From an uncultured bacterium (GTDB lineage Bacteria > Patescibacteriota > Microgenomatia > UBA1400 > UBA12108), in the NCBI GenBank assembly GCA_903945195.1, contig CAJAUT010000010.1, positions 1-44,949 on the forward strand: a DNA stretch of 44,949 nucleotides, given 5' to 3'. The notes beneath the pieces are model-generated. The model worked only from the letters and a program-made list of their open reading frames with translations, searched no databases and was not told the DNA's origin. Each line of letters opens with the position of its first letter. The first letter of the stretch is position 1. A program made the position numbers and the translations under genes. This document shows positions 40,506 through 44,949 of this stretch, one piece after another.

Positions 40506-40784
40506 TTACATTGGAAGTTGAGTTGGTCCATTATTAGTTACATCATCCATGTTATCGATTCTTACTGAAACTCTATTAGCAATAGCAGTAGCCAATGCCG
40601 CCTCATATACCTCTTGAGCCGATGCTCCAGCTCTTGTTAAATTAGACTGGGTTTCTGCATTCACTTTTACCGAAACTGAAGTATCCACTATACTATTTCC
40701 TTTAGTCATACTTCCAAAAATTTCATCTTTGCGTGTAAATCGATTTACAAAAGCAATCACACCTCTAAATATTTTGTTTTCCAT
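40506..40784 (-). CDS. Small protein of unknown function
   Basis: A 92-residue protein with a GGAGG ribosome binding site. The middle (VSVKVNAETQSNLTRAGASAQEVYEAALATAIANRVSV) looks like a mixed beta/helix fold. No signal peptide or known motif. It lies between the two protease genes on the same strand, each with separate promoters. Confidence 0.55.
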   Translation of the reverse strand: MENKIFRGVIAFVNRFTRKDEIFGSMTKGNSIVDTSVSVKVNAETQSNLTRAGASAQEVYEAALATAIANRVSVRIDNMDDVTNNGPTQLPM

Positions 40785-40868
40785 AGGAATACCTCCATAG
40801 ATTAGTATATTTACTCAGTAAATTTTCTCACACCTGTCAAACTTTCACTGGAATACTGGAAGACCGGA

Positions 40869-42104
40869 TTACTGGAGTACTGTTTGCACAGCTTTATCTA
40901 GCTGCTCATCAACATCTTTTGTCTCAAAATTATCCTCTATCTTTACATCAGGTGTGATCCCCTCTTTACCTATCCACCTACCACTAGGCAGTACCCACTT
41001 AGCCACAGTTACATGGAGCGATGATCCATCTGCCAGGTCCTGTACCTCTTGCACAGTCCCCTTACCAAATGACTGATCACCTATGATCTGCGCTCTCTTG
41101 TTGTCTTGTAGTGCCCCAGCCGTGATCTCACTAGCCGATGCTGATCCTTTATTTACTAGCACGACAAGTGGGATCGAGGTCAGACTTCCTTTGCGATCCA
41201 CACTATATGTCTCTGTACTCTTTCTCCCCTCTTGCTTCACGACCACACCAGATGTCAGGAATTCAGATGATACAAAAACCGCCCCGTCTAGATAGCCACC
41301 AGGATTATTGCGTAGATCTAAGACTACTCCAGATGGTTTAGCAGCTACGATCTCTGCAATCTTTGCAGTCCATTCCCTATCTGTGCGACCACCAAATTTG
41401 TGTAGTTCTAGGTGAGCAATTTTTTTACCGTCTTTCTCGATAAATTTAAGCTCTACGGATGGGACCACTATCTCATCGCGCACGATAGTCACGTCAAAAG
41501 GCTTTGGCGCACCTTCTCTATACATGTTAAGTATTACTGGCGTACCCTTTTCACCTCTAATATATGACACAGCCGTCGGCAAACTCATCTTTAGCGTATC
41601 TATGTCTACATTTTTCTTTTCATCTTTAATGTTAAAAATTAAATCCCCTGCTCTGACTCCGGCTTTTTCTGCAGGAGAATTGGCAATAGGAGAAACCACG
41701 CCAAGCGAATTTTCTATATACCCTAGCTCTATCCCCACTCCAAAAAAAGCACCATTTAAATCTTCACTCGCTGATTTGTTTTCTTTAGGTGGCAAATACT
41801 GAGTGTATGGATCGTCCAGTGCCTGCGATAATCCCTTCATCGCACCCCAGGTCATCTTGGCATAATCTAGTTTGCTAGGATCTACATAGGAGTTTTCTAA
41901 CCTCTTCCACACTTCCCAGAATTTCGAGAAATCAGCAGCCGTTACGGCTCCATCAGTTGGCGACCCTACAAATTTCTTGACGATTGCGTTATCTACATTA
42001 CCATTTTGGACTCTAGCCGTTTGATAACCACCAGCAAATACCAGTAGTCCAAAAGAAACTAGGAAAAAAAAGTTGCGAATGTGTTTTAATCCTATTTTTG
42101 CCAT
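40869..42104 (-). CDS. ctpA: Carboxy-terminal processing protease (CtpA, S41)
   Basis: A 411-residue membrane-anchored protease. The ATG at 42104 is chosen over 42140, which lies inside rpsR. One N-terminal helix (about 9-27), a PDZ domain (about 95-175) and the S41 core with catalytic Ser in NKGSASASEIT and Lys in SFGKGTVQ. It trims C-termini of exported proteins or wall enzymes. Short repeats of ACTGGA occur just past the stop (40850-40880). Confidence 0.94.
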   Translation of the reverse strand: MAKIGLKHIRNFFFLVSFGLLVFAGGYQTARVQNGNVDNAIVKKFVGSPTDGAVTAADFSKFWEVWKRLENSYVDPSKLDYAKMTWGAMKGLSQALDDPYTQYLPPKENKSASEDLNGAFFGVGIELGYIENSLGVVSPIANSPAEKAGVRAGDLIFNIKDEKKNVDIDTLKMSLPTAVSYIRGEKGTPVILNMYREGAPKPFDVTIVRDEIVVPSVELKFIEKDGKKIAHLELHKFGGRTDREWTAKIAEIVAAKPSGVVLDLRNNPGGYLDGAVFVSSEFLTSGVVVKQEGRKSTETYSVDRKGSLTSIPLVVLVNKGSASASEITAGALQDNKRAQIIGDQSFGKGTVQEVQDLADGSSLHVTVAKWVLPSGRWIGKEGITPDVKIEDNFETKDVDEQLDKAVQTVLQ

Positions 42105-42114
42105 AGGATAAAGA

Positions 42115-42333
42115 TTACGCTGCAAATGGTAGGAGTGCAAGTAGACGTGCGCGTTTTACGGCGATTCTAAGAGCTCTCTGACCTTTAGCATCTAGTCCTG
42201 TACGAGCACGTGGTAGTATCCTACCCTGCTCAGTCACAAAACGTGAGAGAGTTGCACTATCTTTGTAATCAAATACGATTGGGGCATCGCCCTTGCTCAT
42301 AATTGGTTTTTCTGGTCTTGGTTTGCGTTGCAT
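42115..42333 (-). CDS. rpsR: 30S ribosomal protein S18
   Basis: A 72-residue ribosomal protein. [47 protein letters not shown] is the S18 core. AAGGAC precedes the start. It follows ssb in the standard rpsF-ssb-rpsR order. The 60-nt gap from ssb is rich in ACTTTA words. Confidence 0.97.
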   Translation of the reverse strand: MQRKPRPEKPIMSKGDAPIVFDYKDSATLSRFVTEQGRILPRARTGLDAKGQRALRIAVKRARLLALLPFAA

Positions 42334-42393
42334 ATTTTTGTCCTTTATATTTTATTATTCTTTATAACTTTACAAACTTTATAAACTTTCAAC

Positions 42394-42927
42394 TTAGAAT
42401 GGTATATCTTCTACGTTGACGCTGTCATCGACTGGCTCTGGGGCCTTTTCTACTTTTTTAGCGACTTTCTTAGGAGATTCAACTTTTTCCTCAGCCGCAG
42501 CTGATTCTTGAGGTTGATTAGAGACCTCCTCACTTACCCCGACAAAATCTTCCTCGTTAGCCCCTCCCATAGGAGCGCCATCGCGATTGCGAGTATCGAG
42601 GATCATCATATTTTCAGCTACGATTTCAGTGATTTCGCGTTGCTGACCATCTTGGCCAGTGAATTTGCGAGTTTGTAGACGACCTTCGATAAAGATCTTG
42701 CGACCTTTAAATAACAGTTGACCACAGATCTCAGCTAGTTTGCTCCAGGCTACAATGCGGTGGAATTGGGTCTCTTCTTGGCGATCACTACCGTCTCCCG
42801 AGCTCCAGCTACGATTGGTAGCTAGTCCAAAGGTGGCCACAGCCGTACCTGACGGGGTATAGCGCACCTCGACGTCGCGAGTTAGGTTCCCGATAAGCAT
42901 TACCTTGTTCAAAGATCTAGATGACAT
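42394..42927 (-). CDS. ssb: Single-stranded DNA-binding protein
   Basis: A 177-residue protein with an OB fold (1-110: LNKVMLIGNLTRDVEVRYTPSGTAVATFGLATNR), an acidic, Glu/Pro/Lys-rich linker and the conserved C-terminal tip DIPF that binds replication partners. GGAGGG precedes the ATG. It lies in the rpsF-ssb-rpsR operon. Confidence 0.97.
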   Translation of the reverse strand: MSSRSLNKVMLIGNLTRDVEVRYTPSGTAVATFGLATNRSWSSGDGSDRQEETQFHRIVAWSKLAEICGQLLFKGRKIFIEGRLQTRKFTGQDGQQREITEIVAENMMILDTRNRDGAPMGGANEEDFVGVSEEVSNQPQESAAAEEKVESPKKVAKKVEKAPEPVDDSVNVEDIPF

Positions 42928-42941
42928 AAACCCTCCTATTC

Positions 42942-43214
42942 TTAAACTCTGACGAACATGTATCTGAGTATACTTTCATCCATTCTAATCGTTTTGTCTA
43001 GTTCTAGCTGAGCTGCAGATTCAAGTGATATCACAAAGTATTCGTAATCAGCAGTCAGTAGTTTCTTGATTGGATAAGCTAGGTGTTTACTACCCCAAGA
43101 CTCCTGTTTACTGATTTCACCTTTGTTTTTCTTGGCAAATGCAGTCACCATCTTTACGACGCGCTCTACGTTTTCGCCTTCTGGGATCACTATTGTTAGT
43201 TCGTATGTATTCAT
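42942..43214 (-). CDS. rpsF: 30S ribosomal protein S6
   Basis: A 90-residue S6 from the ATG at 43214 (MNTYELTIVIPEGENVERVV); an upstream extension to 43250 has no family match. Lys-rich KNKGEISKQESWGSKHLAYPIKKL is the standard S6 core. It overlaps the stop of the small gene upstream by 4 nt, so translation is coupled. Confidence 0.95.
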   Translation of the reverse strand: MNTYELTIVIPEGENVERVVKMVTAFAKKNKGEISKQESWGSKHLAYPIKKLLTADYEYFVISLESAAQLELDKTIRMDESILRYMFVRV

Positions 43215-43534
43215 ACGAGGAATTTTAGCAGGTCCTCGACTGATCTGCAATTAGCAATTGACTCAGCAGGAATAAATCCAAATAAAATCGCAGAACTTAA
43301 AACTTGCCATTCCTGTCTTACCGCCGACCCACCCATGCTAACATATCCTCCTGGATTCATAGCGTTTTCTCTTGAAATAGCAAATCTCCCTGCCCAGGGG
43401 AATTCAAAATCGGTTTCTTTCTTTACGATATACAGAGCCCCGGGACCTTTTATTAATCTTGTCTCTTTTAGTCTTCTTAATTTTCCAGGTACGACATAAT
43501 GAATAATTCCCTTTTCAAAATCACTTACATTCAT
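43211..43534 (-). CDS. Protein of unknown function leading the rpsF operon
   Basis: A 107-residue protein with no recognised family, signal or membrane helix. It ends overlapping rpsF by 4 nt, which is unusual because rpsF normally begins its operon. A C-terminal stretch (IPAESIANCRSVEDLLKFLV) looks helical. Its promoter was not identified; a hairpin element (43551-43589) lies just upstream. Confidence 0.6.
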   Translation of the reverse strand: MNVSDFEKGIIHYVVPGKLRRLKETRLIKGPGALYIVKKETDFEFPWAGRFAISRENAMNPGGYVSMGGSAVRQEWQVLSSAILFGFIPAESIANCRSVEDLLKFLV

Positions 43535-43550
43535 AAGCTATTTTCCTATC

Positions 43551-43589
43551 ACCTGCCCGCAGTGCTACGCACAAGCGTTGCAGACGGGT
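43551..43589 (-). repeat. Dispersed hairpin element, copy B
   Basis: Minus strand: starts ACCCGTCTGCAA and ends TAGCACTGCGGGCAGGT, the latter identical for 17 bases to copy A at 31689-31705. It lies between ychF and the 43211 gene. Confidence 0.85.
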
Positions 43590-43597
43590 AAACTCGA

Positions 43598-44707
43598 CTA
43601 CTTTCCAATCATAAATTCTATAATATCCCCTTCTTTCATCACATAAGTCTTACCTTCTGTCCTCACCTTCCCTTTTTCTGCCGCCCCTTTCCATCCCGAC
43701 AGCTCCACAAAATCATGGTAGTGGCAGACTTTGGCCGAGATAAAGTGTTTCACAAAATCTGTATGGATCACACCAGCTGCCTCAGGTGCTAGTGACCCAA
43801 CAGCTACTGTCCAGGCTCTCACCTCTAGCTCACCTGCGGTCAGAAATGACTGTAGCCCTAGTCTCTTGTAAGCTGCAGCAATCAGTGTCTCTAGTCCTGT
43901 GCGCTCAATCCCAGCTGACTTTAGATACTCTAGCCTTTCTTCCCCTTCAAATCCAGCCAGCTCTTCCTCTAGCTTGGCACAAATACTCACACAATCAGAT
44001 TCCTGGATCTCAATTTTCTTAGCTCTTAGTCTTTCCACAAAGTCAGCTATTATCGTGCCCGATTTACCCATGCCCGCCTCATCTGTATTTAAACAAAACA
44101 TTTGAGGTTTAGCTGTCAGTAAAAATAGCTCGCGAGCCGCTTCTAGCTCTTCATCCAGCAAATCTACGCTTCTGGCAGATACGCCAGCTTCCAGTGCACT
44201 CTTTAGCTTTAGCACTGCCGACCAGCGATACTTTTCATGGTTCTCCTGCCCGCCTGAATGCGAAGCTTTTGGCGGGTTCTGTTTTTCCAGTGTAGAAAGG
44301 TCTGCCAGTTGTAGTTCTGTCTCAATAGTCAGATAGTCTTCTACAGGGTCCCCACTGCCGGTCTGGATCACATTTGAGTCAGCAAAAGTGCGCACGACAT
44401 GCAGCACCACACTAGCTTCCCGGATATGTGAAAGGAATTTATTTCCTAGCCCCTCGCCCTGAGATGCGCCCTTTACGAGCCCTGCAATATCTAGAAATGT
44501 CACAGTAGCTGGCACTAGCTTGGTAGTATTTACGATAGGCGCAAGTACAGCCAGTCGCTCATCTGGCACTGGCACTATCCCCACATTTGGTTCGATCGTG
44601 GCAAAGGGATAATTAGCAGCAAATGCTTGTTGCTTGGACAAGAGCGCATTAAACAAGGTGCTCTTGCCTACATTTGGAAGTCCTACAATTCCTACAGATA
44701 AAGTCAT
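43598..44707 (-). CDS. ychF: YchF/Obg-family ATPase
   Basis: A 369-residue P-loop protein of the Obg family that prefers ATP. G1 GLPNVGKST, G3 DIAGLVKGAS and the C-terminal TGS-type domain are present; the family NxxE-type G4 is read in CLNTDE. The ATG at 44707 is chosen over 44728 because TAAAAT ends 7 nt before it. A CCCGCC/GGCGGG hairpin (44250-44277) adds NPPKASHSGG in the helical domain. It acts with ribosomes and the stress response. Confidence 0.95.
   Translation of the reverse strand: MTLSVGIVGLPNVGKSTLFNALLSKQQAFAANYPFATIEPNVGIVPVPDERLAVLAPIVNTTKLVPATVTFLDIAGLVKGASQGEGLGNKFLSHIREASVVLHVVRTFADSNVIQTGSGDPVEDYLTIETELQLADLSTLEKQNPPKASHSGGQENHEKYRWSAVLKLKSALEAGVSARSVDLLDEELEAARELFLLTAKPQMFCLNTDEAGMGKSGTIIADFVERLRAKKIEIQESDCVSICAKLEEELAGFEGEERLEYLKSAGIERTGLETLIAAAYKRLGLQSFLTAGELEVRAWTVAVGSLAPEAAGVIHTDFVKHFISAKVCHYHDFVELSGWKGAAEKGKVRTEGKTYVMKEGDIIEFMIGK
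44250..44277 (-). repeat. In-frame hairpin element in ychF
   Basis: CCCGCC pairs with GGCGGG around a 16-nt loop. On the minus strand it reads ACCCGCC...GGCGGGCAGG, the ends of the dispersed elements at 31666 and 43551. Confidence 0.7.
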
Positions 44708-44731
44708 ATCTAGTATTTTACCAGACAATTA

Positions 44732-44756
44732 CTTTAAGGGTCGGACCCTTAAAGTG
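44732..44756. repeat. Perfect palindrome upstream of ychF (GGTCGGACC core)
   Basis: ACTTTAAGGGT, loop CGG, ACCCTTAAAGT. A partial direct copy (CCCTTAAAGTGCA) follows. The core is that of queA element 2. The rest of the stretch to 44815 shows a TATAAT at 44780-44785 and no gene. Confidence 0.75.
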
Positions 44757-44819
44757 CACTCCCTTAAAGTGCAGACATGCTATAATATAGGATATTGATC
44801 TCACAATGAACCCCTGCCT

Positions 44820-44949
44820 ACATTCGCACTTGAAACGCACAACCTTGTTGTTTAAGTAATCCCAGTTACTGAGTTATTATCTCAAACGGAGTCATATACC
44901 CGAGACACTTCTTGGGAGTATGGTTGAGCCAGTCTACAACGAGCTGAAC
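44820..44949 (-). mobile_element. Partial IS30-like insertion sequence
   Basis: The 3' end of the transposase gene and probable terminal inverted repeat. The other end lies beyond the window. Confidence 0.65.
44866..44949 (-). CDS. IS30-family transposase, C-terminal end only
   Basis: The last 27 residues before a TAA at 44866, translated by hand because the gene continues past the window. WLNHTPKKCLGYMTPFEI is the closing motif of IS30-type DDE transposases (LNxRPRKCLGYKTPYEV). Past the stop a stretch containing ATTCGCACTTGAAACGCAC (about 44822-44840) looks like the terminal inverted repeat. Completeness cannot be judged. Confidence 0.8.
   Translation of the reverse strand, partial: VQLVVDWLNHTPKKCLGYMTPFEIITQ

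Noticed and set aside
44732-44756. Simple terminator of ychF
   Set aside because: It lies upstream of the ychF start, not after its stop, has no U-tract and shares its core with palindromes elsewhere.
1-44949. UGA recoded to glycine, as in some related phyla
   Set aside because: TGA forms many ATGA stop/start overlaps and ends genes at normal family length; conserved Gly positions use ordinary codons.

Overview
The window looks like chromosome from a small-genome bacterium of the Candidate Phyla Radiation (Patescibacteria). The evidence is a type IV pilus locus with GFTLIE-type pilins and LytR_C-domain proteins, many tiny unknown membrane proteins, a DnaB intein, and compact overlapping genes. 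The lineage is an inference from gene content and style; no 16S gene is present. TAG, TAA and TGA all serve as stops, so the code looks standard.

Region 1 (1-4110) is a minus-strand operon. An acidic surface protein is followed by a MAPR-type cytochrome b5 domain, a ferric-reductase-like transmembrane flavocytochrome, a secreted b5-like domain, an OmpR-type response regulator and a histidine kinase cut by the left edge. It reads as an electron-export module with its own two-component system. An 11-bp-period direct repeat sits between it and the divergent pilus operon, and a near copy lies upstream of a lone receiver gene at 17871.

Region 2 (4114-16604) is one long plus-strand operon. It has a Cache-type sensor, a 7TM-PAS histidine kinase, two receiver-only proteins, PilB, PilC, a small membrane ORF interrupted by TAG, five prepilin-like proteins in FimT/PilV/PilW/PilX/pilin order (one of 593 aa), a GspL/PilM-like protein carrying a C-terminal LytR_C domain, a second pilin with the best ribosome binding site, a flavin-binding-like protein and a third receiver. 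It ends against a convergent Xer recombinase (16601-17566).

Region 3 (17567-19006) is mostly non-coding apart from one receiver gene. It carries hairpins and a repeated CCTATAGTTTT motif.

Region 4 (19007-31600) holds yebC, a TPR protein, a LytR_C protein, queA with three palindromic insertions, an rluD-like gene, an unusual lspA-dksA-lgt cluster, tRNA-Leu(CAA), dnaB with a 487-residue intein, a metallo-beta-lactamase-fold protein, two exported proteins and an antitoxin/PIN pair.

Region 5 (31600-44949) contains an M20 peptidase, hisS, an EamA transporter, rpmE, prfA, a Phd/PIN pair, dcd, an HtrA-type protease, a CtpA-type protease, the rpsF-ssb-rpsR ribosomal cluster, ychF and the end of an IS30-like transposase.

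Two genome-wide habits stand out. Many first-of-operon genes have a -10 hexamer about 6-8 nt before the ATG, which suggests leaderless mRNAs. Small palindromic elements are scattered between genes and inside several reading frames.
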